Assembly (NCBI RefSeq): GCF_001577265.1
Contig: NZ_CP014517.1
Span: forward strand, 1,231,001-1,295,000
Length of the DNA: 64,000 bases
Direction of reading: 5' to 3'
DNA from: Variovorax sp. PAMC 28711
Lineage (GTDB): Bacteria > Pseudomonadota > Gammaproteobacteria > Burkholderiales > Burkholderiaceae_C
Positions 8,647 to 16,594 of this stretch are shown in pieces. The notes under the pieces are model-generated. The model saw only the letters and a list, made by a program, of their open reading frames with translations, did no database searches and was not told the DNA's origin. Numbering within the stretch: position 1 is the stretch's first letter; every line of letters starts with the position of its first letter. The position numbers and the translations under genes were made by a program.

Positions 8647-9552
8647 TCAGCGCAGGAACGCCGTCGTCACACCGGCCAGCCAGTCCATGAACGCCTGCAA
8701 CCGCTTGGGCATGTTGCGCCGGCTCGCGTAGACGAGCGACACCGGCATCGGCTCGCCGGTGAAGCCCGGCATCACCTCGACCAGCTGACCTGCGTCGACC
8801 ATCTGCCGCAGCCCGATCGCAGGCGCCTGGATCATGCCGAGGCCGGCCAGGCATGCGGCTTCGTAAGCATCGGTGTGCGTGACCGTGATCACGCCCGGCA
8901 TGTCAAGCGTGCAGTACCGCTCGCCATCGTGGTACTCCCAGCCCGACGGCGTCGCGCCGAGCGTCTGGACATAGCGAACGAGCCGGTGTGAGCGCAGGTG
9001 GTCGAGCGTGAGCGGCACGCCGTGGCGCTTCAGATAGGCGGGGCTTGCGAAATTGACCAGCGGCAGTTCGCCGAGCGGACGCGCGACCAGCCCCGAATCG
9101 TGCAGCCGGCCGATCCGCAGCACGCAATCGAAACCTTCGTGCACGAGATCGACCCGGCGATCGGTGCTGCTGAGCTCGATTTCGAGCAGCGGATGCGCCG
9201 CCAGAAATTCCGGCAAGCGCGGGATCACCACATGACGCGCGAAGCCGGTCGGCAGGTCCACCCGAAGGCGGCCGCGCAAGCTCGTCGGCGCCTTCTGGAA
9301 CAGCGTTTGCAGTTCCTCCGCCTCGGCCAGCAGCGCCTCGGCGCGCTCCAGGAACTGCTCGCCGTCGGGCGTCATGCGCACGGTGCGCGTCGTGCGGTGC
9401 AGCAGACGCACGCCGATGTCGGCTTCCAGGCGCTGAACAGAAGTCGACACCCGCGCCTTCGGCAGGCCGAGTTGCCCGGCCGCCGCGGTGAAGCTGGAAA
9501 GCGCAGCCACCTTCACGTAAATGCGCAGCAGATCGAGGTCCATGCGGCGCAT
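8647..9552 (-). CDS. LysR-family transcriptional regulator
   Basis: A full-length 301-residue LysR protein. The winged helix-turn-helix occupies residues 1-62 (TAAAGQLGLPKARVSTSVQRLE is split across the recognition helix) and the effector domain begins near residue 90. A second ATG at 9543 (MDLDLLRIYV) is equally likely as start. It faces a divergent SDR gene with 99 bases between starts, the typical arrangement of a LysR regulator and its target; the palindrome at 9595-9604 is a candidate binding core. The inducer is unknown. Confidence 0.9.
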   Translation of the reverse strand: MRRMDLDLLRIYVKVAALSSFTAAAGQLGLPKARVSTSVQRLEADIGVRLLHRTTRTVRMTPDGEQFLERAEALLAEAEELQTLFQKAPTSLRGRLRVDLPTGFARHVVIPRLPEFLAAHPLLEIELSSTDRRVDLVHEGFDCVLRIGRLHDSGLVARPLGELPLVNFASPAYLKRHGVPLTLDHLRSHRLVRYVQTLGATPSGWEYHDGERYCTLDMPGVITVTHTDAYEAACLAGLGMIQAPAIGLRQMVDAGQLVEVMPGFTGEPMPVSLVYASRRNMPKRLQAFMDWLAGVTTAFLR

Positions 9553-9594
9553 TGTTATTTAAAGCAGAACAGTCTTCTGGATTTTTGCGGGTTT

Positions 9595-9604
9595 ATCAGC
9601 TGAT
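9595..9604. promoter_or_regulatory. Palindrome in LysR/SDR divergent promoter
   Basis: ATCAGCTGAT is a perfect 10-base palindrome 48 bases before the SDR start and 43 bases before the LysR start. LysR sites commonly contain a T-N11-A dyad; TTTATCAGCTGATTGTT fits that shape loosely. Its role is inferred from position only. Confidence 0.4.
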
Positions 9605-9651
9605 TGTTCTTTCGTACAGTCACGCCATCCCCTCCAACCCGGACCTGAACA

Positions 9652-10413
9652 ATGACTTTCACCCCGATCGCACTCGTCACCGGCGCCAGCCGTGGCCTCG
9701 GCAAGAACACCGCCCTGCACCTCGCCCGCCGCGGTGTCGATGTGATCCTGACCTACCGCAGCGGCGCCGACGAAGCCGCTGCGGTCGTCAAGGAAATCGA
9801 AGCACTCGGGCGTCGGGCGGTGGCGCTGCAGCTCGACGTATCGGTCAGCGCCACTTTCGACGGCTTTGTTGCCGAGGTGACGCAAGCGCTGGCACGCGTC
9901 TGGCAGCGCGACCGCTTCGACTATCTCGTCAACAACGCGGGCATCGGCATCCACGCCAGCTTTGCCGAGACCACCGAAGCGCAGTTCGACACGCTGATGG
10001 CGATCCAGCTCAAGGGCCCGTTCTTCCTGACGCAAAAGCTGCTGCCGCTTGTCGACGATGGCGGCCGGATCGTCAACATTTCGACCGGGCTGGCGCGCTT
10101 CGCGTTGCCGGGCTACGCGGCCTATGCCTCGATGAAGGGCGGCATCGAGGTGCTCACCCGCTACCTGGCGAAGGAACTGGGCCCGCGCGGCATCTCAGTG
10201 AACGTGGTGGCGCCGGGCGCCATCGAGACGGACTTCGGTGGGGGCGTGGTGCGCGACAACGCACAGATGAATGCGATGGTCGCGTCGCAAACCGCGCTCG
10301 GTCGGGTCGGCCTGCCGGACGACATCGGCGGCGCGATCTCGATGCTGCTGCAGCCCGACAACCGCTGGATCACGGGCCAGCGCATCGAAGTGTCGGGCGG
10401 CATGTTCATCTGA
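9652..10413 (+). CDS. SDR-family NAD(P)-dependent oxidoreductase
   Basis: A 253-residue classical short-chain dehydrogenase. The cofactor motif TGASRGLG is at residues 9-16, NNAG near residue 92, and the catalytic Tyr-Lys as YASMK near residue 162; SGGMFI closes the protein as in 3-oxoacyl-ACP reductase-like SDRs. The arginine after the glycine-rich motif suggests preference for NADPH. It is divergent from the LysR gene at 8647-9552 and is probably its target. The substrate cannot be read from sequence. Confidence 0.9.
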   Translation: MTFTPIALVTGASRGLGKNTALHLARRGVDVILTYRSGADEAAAVVKEIEALGRRAVALQLDVSVSATFDGFVAEVTQALARVWQRDRFDYLVNNAGIGIHASFAETTEAQFDTLMAIQLKGPFFLTQKLLPLVDDGGRIVNISTGLARFALPGYAAYASMKGGIEVLTRYLAKELGPRGISVNVVAPGAIETDFGGGVVRDNAQMNAMVASQTALGRVGLPDDIGGAISMLLQPDNRWITGQRIEVSGGMFI

Positions 10414-10436
10414 TCCGCGCGAACGCAACGCCGCGC

Positions 10437-10640
10437 TCAGTTGCAGCGGAACATCACGCCGGTTTCGCCCGGCGCGCGGCCGAGCATGCGCGCGGTGGTG
10501 CCCTGCGTTTTGCAATAGTCGGTCGCTTCGACGTAGGTCGGAGCGCGCAGCCGGCCATCGCCGAACTTCACGACTTCATTGGGAGGCGTGCCGCAGCCCG
10601 TGATCGCGAGGGCCAGGAGAGACAAGGTGAGCCATTTCAT
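10437..10640 (-). CDS. Small putative lipoprotein
   Basis: A 67-residue protein starting MKWLTLSLLALAITGCG, a lipoprotein signal with lipobox ITGC so that the mature protein begins at Cys16. The rest is short and ends with two cysteines (DYCKTQG and FRCN) that could form a disulfide. The ATG at 10640 is chosen because it starts the signal peptide; upstream in-frame ATGs precede it without any RBS. Function unknown. It overlaps nothing and sits 13 bases downstream of the ROK kinase gene on the same strand. Confidence 0.72.
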   Translation of the reverse strand: MKWLTLSLLALAITGCGTPPNEVVKFGDGRLRAPTYVEATDYCKTQGTTARMLGRAPGETGVMFRCN

Positions 10641-10653
10641 GGACGCCATTGTG

Positions 10654-11583
10654 TCAGTCCAGGAGCGCCAGGGCACCGTAGTCGCCGACGCTGTCGCCGA
10701 GCCCCGCCGGCACCAGCAGGACCCCGTCGGTGAGCGGCTTCAGCTTGCCGTCGATCTGTGCCTGCAGGCGCGGCAGCAGCAAGTCGCGGTTGTTCCAGAA
10801 GACGCTGCCGCCCAGGCTGATGCGCTGGAGGTCGAGCGTGACGATCAGGTTGTAGAGCATGCGGCCCATCACGCGGCAGAGCGCGTCGGTCGTCGCGAGC
10901 GCGTGGGCGTCGCCGGCACTGGCGGCGCCGAGCAGTTCGGCGGCGGGCTGGTCGAAACGCCGTGCGATCGCGTTGCCCGCGGCCAGTCCCTCGACGTCGC
11001 CGACGTTGCCGCAACCGCACAGCGCCGCGGCGTTGTCGTCGTCCGCGACGAAGGTGTGGCCGGCATGGCCCGCGTTGCCGTTCTTGCCGCGCAAGGCGCG
11101 CCCGTCGACGCACAGGCCGACGCCGACGCCGGTGCTCCAGGTCACGTACGCGCAATGGTCGAGGCCCTGCAGCGCGCCCCATCGGCGCTCGGCTTCGAGC
11201 GCGGCGAGCGCGTCGTTTTCCACGCGCACCTGCCGGAAGCGCTGGCGCAGCGGCGCCTCGATCGCGGCGGTCATCCAGTCGTTGGGCAAGCCGCGCGCGG
11301 GCCCGGCGAGGCCGCCGCAAATGTTCGGCGAGGCGAGCTCGACGCAACCGGCGTTCATCACGAACGGACCGGCCGACGACACGCCGACGCCTTCGATGCT
11401 GTCGGGCCGCACACCAGCCTCGGAACAGGCCACGTCGATCAGGCGCATGACCTGCACCGCCACCGCATCGTTGGCGCCGCTCTTGGCGGTGGGCTCTTGC
11501 TGGCGCGCGATCAATTCGCGGCTGCCGGGCTCCGCGAGGCTCACGGCCACCTTGGTGCCACCGATGTCGACGCAGGCTTTCAT
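10654..11583 (-). CDS. ROK-family sugar kinase (fructokinase/N-acetylhexosamine kinase-like)
   Basis: A 309-residue ROK protein without a DNA-binding domain, so a kinase and not a repressor. The phosphate-binding loop CVDIGGTKVAVSL is at the N-terminus, VENDALAALEAE carries the catalytic Asp region, and the zinc loop is CGCGNVGDVEG, where the usual last cysteine is replaced by aspartate (seen directly). HTFV upstream may supply the zinc histidine. The ATG at 11583 gives the normal family length of about 300. Likely phosphorylates a hexose with ATP; the sugar is unknown. Confidence 0.82.
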   Translation of the reverse strand: MKACVDIGGTKVAVSLAEPGSRELIARQQEPTAKSGANDAVAVQVMRLIDVACSEAGVRPDSIEGVGVSSAGPFVMNAGCVELASPNICGGLAGPARGLPNDWMTAAIEAPLRQRFRQVRVENDALAALEAERRWGALQGLDHCAYVTWSTGVGVGLCVDGRALRGKNGNAGHAGHTFVADDDNAAALCGCGNVGDVEGLAAGNAIARRFDQPAAELLGAASAGDAHALATTDALCRVMGRMLYNLIVTLDLQRISLGGSVFWNNRDLLLPRLQAQIDGKLKPLTDGVLLVPAGLGDSVGDYGALALLD

Positions 11584-11630
11584 GTCTTGGGAATCCTTGT
11601 AAATATCGTGCGGGCCGGGGCGAACCGGCG

Positions 11631-11825
11631 TCAGAGCCAGCGCGCGATGAGCGCAGCGATCAGGCTCAGCAACACGGTGCTGGCGATGGGCAATTGCCAG
11701 TCGCGACCGAACAGGCGGAACTCGAAATCGCCGGGCAAACGCCCGAATCCGAAGCGCCGCAGCCAAGCCGTGAGCCCGCTCATCAACACGAGCGCGAGCA
11801 CGACGACGATCAGCCAACGGATCAT
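11631..11825 (-). CDS. DUF2905 small membrane protein
   Basis: A 64-residue protein with two hydrophobic segments (residues 4-18 and 47-64) flanking the family signature FGRLPGDFEF. DUF2905 proteins are widespread, of this size, and have no assigned function. It lies between hisN-like and ROK genes on the same strand, with gaps of 10 and 47 bases, so a three-gene transcript is plausible. Confidence 0.82.
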   Translation of the reverse strand: MIRWLIVVVLALVLMSGLTAWLRRFGFGRLPGDFEFRLFGRDWQLPIASTVLLSLIAALIARWL

Positions 11826-11835
11826 GCGAACGAGT

Positions 11836-12615
11836 TTAGGCGTTGAGGACCGCGAGGGCCGCGCGGTGCAACGCGGGCGTGGCAGCGGCGATCACGCTGC
11901 CGCTCGAATCGAGACCGAGCGCACGTCCTTGCCAGTCGGTGATGACGCCGCCCGCCGCTTCGATGAGGCCGGCCGGTCCGAGGTAGTCGTAGGGCTGCAG
12001 GCCGGTTTCCACCACCAGGTCGATGGTACCGCCGGCGAGTTGCGCATAGCCGTAGCAATCGCCACCGAAGCGGCGCATCGCGCACTGCCGGCTCAGCCGG
12101 TCGAAGGCGGCCCACTCGGCCGGCGGAAAGATGTCGGGCGAGGTGGTGACGATGCGCGCCTTCGCGATGTCGGTGCAGGTGCTCACGCGCACCGGCTGGC
12201 CGTCGCGCTGCGCGCCTTGCCCGGCCTGGCCGGTCCAGCGCTCGCCGAGCACCGGCATGTCGACCATGCCGAACACGACGCGGCCCCCTTCCAGCACGCC
12301 GATCAGCGTGCCCCACAGTGGCGACCCGGTGATGAAGCTGCGCGTGCCGTCGATCGGGTCGAGCACCCAGACGCGCGCTGCATCGAGCCGCTCCAGGCCC
12401 TGCTCTTCGCCATAGATGCCGTCGGCAGGGCATTGCGTGCCCAGAATGCCCCGCATCGCGGTTTCGGCCGCGCGGTCGGCCCGTGTCACGGGGCTTTCAT
12501 CGGCCTTGGTGATGATCTCGAGCGGTGTGCGAAAAAACGCGAGCGATTGCGCGGCCGCAGCGTCGGCGAGTTCGCCGGCAATGCGCAGCAGGTCGTTGGC
12601 AGAAGAGGAACTCAT
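11836..12615 (-). CDS. hisN: Inositol monophosphatase-family enzyme, probable histidinol-phosphatase
   Basis: A 259-residue Mg-dependent phosphatase of the IMPase fold. Metal ligands are visible as YGEEQG (Glu near residue 70) and VLDPIDGTRSF (the DPxDGT motif near residue 85); the third site is the variant YDYLGPAGLIEAAGG. This variant and the length match the HisN-type histidinol-phosphatases of proteobacteria, which dephosphorylate histidinol phosphate. An inositol or other sugar phosphate remains possible. Start ATG at 12615 is followed by a serine run; 92 bases separate it from the divergent DUF5329 gene. Confidence 0.83.
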   Translation of the reverse strand: MSSSSANDLLRIAGELADAAAAQSLAFFRTPLEIITKADESPVTRADRAAETAMRGILGTQCPADGIYGEEQGLERLDAARVWVLDPIDGTRSFITGSPLWGTLIGVLEGGRVVFGMVDMPVLGERWTGQAGQGAQRDGQPVRVSTCTDIAKARIVTTSPDIFPPAEWAAFDRLSRQCAMRRFGGDCYGYAQLAGGTIDLVVETGLQPYDYLGPAGLIEAAGGVITDWQGRALGLDSSGSVIAAATPALHRAALAVLNA

Positions 12616-12707
12616 GAGGCAATTAAACCCGAGCTTGTTCGGGTTGCCACCTTTGACACACCGACGCCGCGCCATCAGCATGGCCCGAAACCTGCTCGAA
12701 GATCCAG

Positions 12708-13100
12708 ATGCTTTCTTTCCGATTCGTTCAAACCCTCTGGCTCGTTCTGTGCCTGGGCCTGGCGTCCGTCACGTCCGTCGCCCACGCAACGCCGCCGCCC
12801 GACGAGCAGAAACTCATCGCCGCGCTGATCCAGCGGGTCGAGACGATGAGCTCGATGAAGTTCATGCGCAACGGCATGACGTACTCGGCCGCCGATGCGG
12901 GCAAACACATGCGCGCGAAGTACGACTACTTCAAGGACAAGATCGGCACGGCCGAGGAGTTCATCGCGCGCTGCGCGTCGCGCTCCGAAATGACCGGCAT
13001 GCCCTACCGCATCCAGACGAACGACGGCAAGGAATACGACGCCAACGCCTTCCTGACCCAGGAGCTGCGCAAGGTGCGCGGCGCCCCCTCTTCCGGCTGA
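12708..13100 (+). CDS. DUF5329-like secreted protein
   Basis: A 130-residue protein with a signal peptide (residues 1-28, ending VAHA). The mature part contains VETMSSMKFMRNGMTYSA, HMRAKYDYFKDKIGTAEEF and CASRSEMTGMPYRIQT, which match DUF5329, a family of small periplasmic proteins with no known function. It ends five bases before the convergent MidA-like gene. Confidence 0.78.
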   Translation: MLSFRFVQTLWLVLCLGLASVTSVAHATPPPDEQKLIAALIQRVETMSSMKFMRNGMTYSAADAGKHMRAKYDYFKDKIGTAEEFIARCASRSEMTGMPYRIQTNDGKEYDANAFLTQELRKVRGAPSSG

Positions 13101-13105
13101 GCCCT

Positions 13106-14230
13106 TCAGAGCGTGTGGGAGCGGTCGCCCTGGGCGAAGCCCATCGCGTCCCACGGTTCGCCGGCCGTGAAGCCGACGACCTTGAACAGTTCGCCCATCT
13201 CGTGTTCGTTGATGAGGCGCGCCGCCAGCACGCGCTCAGCCAGGGGCGCCTGTTCCATCTTCTCCAGCAGCCCGCAGTTCAGGAGAAACCGGGCCTGGCT
13301 GCAATAACCGAGTACCTCGAGTCCCGCGTCCTGCCCCGCGAGGGCAATTCCGGTGAAATTCACGTGCGCCGTGATGTCCTTGCGTCCCACGTCGCGCAGC
13401 GGGTTGTCGTCGGCCTGGTGCGCCTGATGGCACATCACGGTGCCCATGTGCCGCTGCGGGTGGTAGTACTCGCCCTCCGGAAAACCGTAGTCGAGGAAAA
13501 AAGCCGCGCCCTGCGTCAGGCGGTCGGCCAACGTGCCGATGAAGGCTTCGGCCTGCGGGTGGATTTCGGTGAGGTAGTCCTGCGGACCTTCGGGCTCGAC
13601 GGGCGGCCGCAGGTCGGTCGGGCGGTCTTCCCAAGCCCAGCCACTGTGGTCGGCGCCGTCATCGCCCACGCGCTTGACCACGCCGCGTTCGAACCACTCG
13701 CCCTTCACACGCATCAGCAACTGCACCGGCATCGCGTCGAGCACCTCGTTGCCGACCACCACGCCCTGCATCGTTTCGGGCAACTCGCTCCGCCATTGGA
13801 CCTTGTCGCCGTGGTGAGCCAGCGCCAGCTTCTGGCGCGCGCGCAGGGTGCCTGACAGGTCGACGATGCGGTAGCGCGACACCCGGTCGCCCAGCGCGTC
13901 GAGCAACTGCCCGGCGAGCGCGCCGGAGCCCGCGCCGAACTCCCAGACGGTGTCGGTGCCGGTTTTTTCCAGCGCTTCGGCCACCTGCGCCGCGAGCGCC
14001 TGGCCGAACAGCGGCGAGAGTTCCGGGGCCGTCACGAAATCGCTGCCCGACGACGGCATCTGGCCGAACTTGGCGGAGTCGTTGGCGTAGTAGCCGAGCC
14101 CCGGTGCGTACAAGGCCATGGCCATGAAGCGGTCGAAGGGCAGCCAGCCGCCGGCGCGTTCGAGCGCGGCATCGATAATCCGGGTCATCGGGCCGGCGCG
14201 TTCACTGCCGGTTTCCACAGTCTTTTTCAT
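13106..14230 (-). CDS. MidA/NDUFAF7-like SAM-dependent methyltransferase
   Basis: A 374-residue class I methyltransferase of the COG1565 family. The N-terminus carries FDRFMAMALYAPGLGYYAN and FVTAPELSPLFGQ, diagnostic of this family; the SAM motif I is VWEFGAGSGALAGQLL near residue 110. The mitochondrial relative methylates an arginine of complex I subunit NDUFS2; the bacterial substrate is not established. Start at 14230 leaves only 17 bases to the divergent SDR gene; a downstream start at 14188 (MTRIIDAALERAGG) is also possible. Confidence 0.88.
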   Translation of the reverse strand: MKKTVETGSERAGPMTRIIDAALERAGGWLPFDRFMAMALYAPGLGYYANDSAKFGQMPSSGSDFVTAPELSPLFGQALAAQVAEALEKTGTDTVWEFGAGSGALAGQLLDALGDRVSRYRIVDLSGTLRARQKLALAHHGDKVQWRSELPETMQGVVVGNEVLDAMPVQLLMRVKGEWFERGVVKRVGDDGADHSGWAWEDRPTDLRPPVEPEGPQDYLTEIHPQAEAFIGTLADRLTQGAAFFLDYGFPEGEYYHPQRHMGTVMCHQAHQADDNPLRDVGRKDITAHVNFTGIALAGQDAGLEVLGYCSQARFLLNCGLLEKMEQAPLAERVLAARLINEHEMGELFKVVGFTAGEPWDAMGFAQGDRSHTL

Positions 14231-14247
14231 TCGGGAAATTTAGCAGG

Positions 14248-15033
14248 ATGGCATCCACACCACGCGGCGTGCTCGTGACCGGCGGCGGGCAACGGCTCGG
14301 CGCAGCCGTCTGCGAAGCCTTTGCGCGCGCGGGCTGGACGGTGTGGTGCCAGTACCGCGCTTCGCGCGAAGCGGCCGAGGCACTGTGCGCGCGGCTGCGC
14401 GGCGAAGGTTTTGCGGCGCAGGCGGTCGAGGCCGACATCGGCAACGAAGCCGCGCGCGAGGCGCTTATCGCGCAGATCGCGGCCGACGTGCCGCTCGCCG
14501 CGATCGTCAACAACGCCTCGGCCTTCGAGCCGGACACGGGCCTGGACTTCGAACCCGATGCCGCGTTGCGCCAACTGGGCGTGAACCTGATCGCGCCGCT
14601 GTCGTTCGCACGGCTGCTGGCCCGACAACCGGTCGACGGCACTGACCGTTCGGCGATCCACATCCTCGACCAGAAGGTGTTCAACCTGAACCCCGACTAT
14701 TTCTCGTACACCGTGTCCAAACTCGCGCTGGAACGGGCCGTTTCGCTGCAGGCGCAATCGCTCGCACCGGCGGTGCGCGTCTGTGGCGTGGCGCCGGGCC
14801 TCCTCTTCACGAGCGGGCCGCAGAACGACGCCAACTTCGCGAAGGCCGCGCAGGCCAACCTGCTGCGTCGCCCGATCGATCCGGCCGACGTCGCGCGGAC
14901 CTGTGTCTTCCTTGCCGAAACGCCCAGCGTGACCGGCACCACCCTGTGCGTCGACAACGGCCAGCACCTGGTGCCGCTTGCGCGCGACATCATGTTCGTC
15001 GTCGACGACCTGCTGAAAGCTTCCGCCCCATGA
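14248..15033 (+). CDS. Pteridine reductase-like SDR (FolM-like)
   Basis: A 261-residue SDR. The cofactor loop is VTGGGQRLGAAV, NNAS stands at the NNAG position, and the catalytic pair is YTVSK near residue 152. The TGGGQRLG variant and the absence of a standard SDR C-terminus are typical of FolM/pteridine reductase relatives, which reduce dihydromonapterin or dihydrobiopterin with NADPH. The stop overlaps the folB start (ATGA), supporting a role in folate or pterin metabolism. Confidence 0.84.
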   Translation: MASTPRGVLVTGGGQRLGAAVCEAFARAGWTVWCQYRASREAAEALCARLRGEGFAAQAVEADIGNEAAREALIAQIAADVPLAAIVNNASAFEPDTGLDFEPDAALRQLGVNLIAPLSFARLLARQPVDGTDRSAIHILDQKVFNLNPDYFSYTVSKLALERAVSLQAQSLAPAVRVCGVAPGLLFTSGPQNDANFAKAAQANLLRRPIDPADVARTCVFLAETPSVTGTTLCVDNGQHLVPLARDIMFVVDDLLKASAP

Positions 15034-15419
15034 CCTTCGCCGCCCTCGACCCCTTGCTGCTGACCTGCCGGCGCGTGTTCCTGAAGGACTACGAGGTCTG
15101 GATCAACATCGGCGTCCACGAATTCGAGAAGAAGGCCGAGCAGCGCGTCATCATCAATGTCGACCTCTACGTGCTGCTGGAACTGTCGACGCCCAAGGCC
15201 GACGAGCTCGACGAAGTGGTCGACTACGACTTCATCCGCCGCACCGTCGCCACGCGCCTCTCCAAGGGCCACATCCATTTGCAGGAAACGTTGTGCGACG
15301 ACATCCTCACGCAGGTGCTGGCGCATCCCAAGGTGCAGGCCGCGCGCGTGTCGACCGCCAAGCCCGATGTGTATCCCGACTGCGAAGCGGTCGGTGTCGA
15401 AGTCTTCCGGAGCAAATGA
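15030..15419 (+). CDS. folB: Dihydroneopterin aldolase
   Basis: A 129-residue enzyme of folate synthesis that cleaves dihydroneopterin to 6-hydroxymethyl-dihydropterin and glycolaldehyde. The [18 protein letters not shown] segment holds the conserved glutamate (IGVHEFE) that binds the pterin ring, and [10 protein letters not shown] and [13 protein letters not shown] follow the family pattern. ATG at 15030 overlaps the SDR stop. It precedes the truncated ttcA by one base, the usual order in related betaproteobacteria. Confidence 0.92.
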   Translation: MTFAALDPLLLTCRRVFLKDYEVWINIGVHEFEKKAEQRVIINVDLYVLLELSTPKADELDEVVDYDFIRRTVATRLSKGHIHLQETLCDDILTQVLAHPKVQAARVSTAKPDVYPDCEAVGVEVFRSK

Positions 15420-15420
15420 C

Positions 15421-15621
15421 ATGAGCGCCGTCTGGATCGACGAGGTGCCCGACGCGGCATCCAACACCCTGAAGATCGCACGCGAGACCCACAAGCTCGA
15501 AAAGCGCCTGTGCCGCGAGGTCGGCCGCGCCATCGTCGACTACAACATGATCGAAGAGGGCGACAAGGTCATGGTGTGCGTCTCGGGCGGCAAGGTTCTT
15601 AGCACACCAGCCTGCCTGTAA
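15421..15621 (+). pseudogene. ttcA: tRNA 2-thiocytidine synthetase TtcA, 5' fragment cut in the PP-loop
   Basis: The first 58 residues are Ttc[21 protein letters not shown] and [12 protein letters not shown], the PP-loop that binds ATP. In intact TtcA the motif reads SGGKDS followed by about 240 residues with the iron-sulfur cysteines. Here the frame departs after SGGK at about 15,595 and ends at 15,621 after eight foreign codons. The remainder of ttcA is not found in the window. I infer insertion of a large element at this point. Thiolation of cytidine 32 in tRNA should be lost unless a second copy exists. Confidence 0.9.
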
Positions 15622-16411
15622 ACGTTGCAGGTTTCCGCTCTCAGAATTAGTCGAAGTGGCAAGCCTCCGGAGGAGGCGCGTCAGTCTCTGAATTTTGGTT
15701 GTGGATAACCTGTTGACAAGATGTGAAATCTTGTTTGATAGCACGATTCAACTCTGCTTGTCATGGTTTAAGCATCAAGCAGTTCTCTCTTGGGTCGAAT
15801 GCGGCGTACGCCTTCGTACATTTCGCGCGAGGCTCTCAAAAAGAGCAACCCGCTTCCCGAGCTGGACCGAAATGCCGCGAGATCGTCCGTATTGAGACTG
15901 CGAACAGCAAGGTCAGTATTCCTGCTCAGCGAAGCTCTGGCGAGGATCCACCGTTTCCTACTTCGTTGTTTCATGGTGCACCTACGACGATTCAGTGGGC
16001 TACGGCCATAGCATGCCCTACCAGACCATCGACTTCGACCGCCCGACAATCAAGCCGGGGATGCATCGCGAACGTGTCTAGTTGCGCCAGCGGAATGCCG
16101 AACAGATGGCCGCTCTGCAGCGATTGCTGCCGGCGACCGTCGGCCGATCAGTGTCTGCTCTAGGCGGGGTAGCTGCCGTTTGCTGACGGCTGACGGCTTA
16201 TTTCGGATGAACACCCCTACTGTGCGGCGTCGCCCACATCAACGTTCCTGACGTCGCCATTGCTGCCGGCGAGTGCGATGCTCCCTGCACCAGCTGCCCC
16301 AGGTGATGTAAATGTCGGGCAGGGTATGTTGCAAGTACGACCTCTTCATGACTTGCCGAGTTGATGTTTGCCTTGTGATCTGAAAGCAGCCTCAACCGCA
16401 TGCCGCGCCGT
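15596..16411. other. Left end of the accessory element, no recognisable gene
   Basis: About 815 bases without a supported gene, of visibly lower GC than the backbone. No integrase, transposase or tRNA gene is seen. A small inverted repeat (CAAGAT, GTGAA, ATCTTG) lies near 15,718. Two short open stretches look like debris: one reading MPYQTIDFDRPTIKPG from 16,013 with a stop soon after, and a cysteine-rich 25-residue tail ending near 16,310 (ECDAPCTSCPR). Neither could be assigned. The sequence just after 15,595 should contain the element's terminal recognition site. Confidence 0.6.
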
Positions 16412-16441
16412 TTTACTTTTTCCAGTCCATTTCGCTATAAT
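16412..16441 (+). promoter_or_regulatory. Sigma-70-type promoter of the fluoride operon
   Basis: A consensus -10 TATAAT (16436-16441) is preceded at 17-18 bases by TTTACT/TTACTT (16412-16418) as -35. Transcription would begin near 16,448, at the 5' edge of the riboswitch, which is the expected layout. Confidence 0.78.
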
Positions 16442-16445
16442 TTTT

Positions 16446-16510
16446 CGACGGAGATGGCATTCCTTCCGTGAACCGCCCTGGCATCGCCCGGGGCTAATGA
16501 TGCCTACAGA
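16446..16510 (+). promoter_or_regulatory. Fluoride riboswitch (crcB motif)
   Basis: The conserved pieces of the crcB RNA occur in order: GGAGATGGCATTCC, the AACCGCC loop, a GC stem (CCCGGGGC) and CTAATGATGCCTACAG. In this RNA class the aptamer binds fluoride through magnesium ions and turns on export genes. It is followed by a CLC-F transporter gene, the classic target, and by a strong promoter upstream. Identified by motif reading; a covariance-model match would confirm. Confidence 0.9.
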
Positions 16511-16538
16511 CACCTGATCACATTACAGGGCTGTAGGC
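16502..16538 (+). promoter_or_regulatory. Riboswitch expression platform (alternative stem)
   Basis: GCCTACAG, the 3' conserved strand of the aptamer (16502-16509), is exactly complementary to CTGTAGGC (16531-16538). Pairing of the two would destroy the fluoride-binding fold, so this is the likely switch between bound and unbound states. No T-run follows, so control may act through Rho or translation and not an intrinsic terminator; this last part is inference. Confidence 0.7.
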
Positions 16539-16594
16539 GTTCGCGCTCAGATTCTTTGCTTGGTCAGGCCGATTGATTCGTTTCCTTGACCCGC

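Noticed and set aside
10579..12828. 749-codon open frame opposite the ROK, DUF2905 and hisN genes
   Set aside because: It spans three genes and two intergenic gaps on the other strand and shows no domain.
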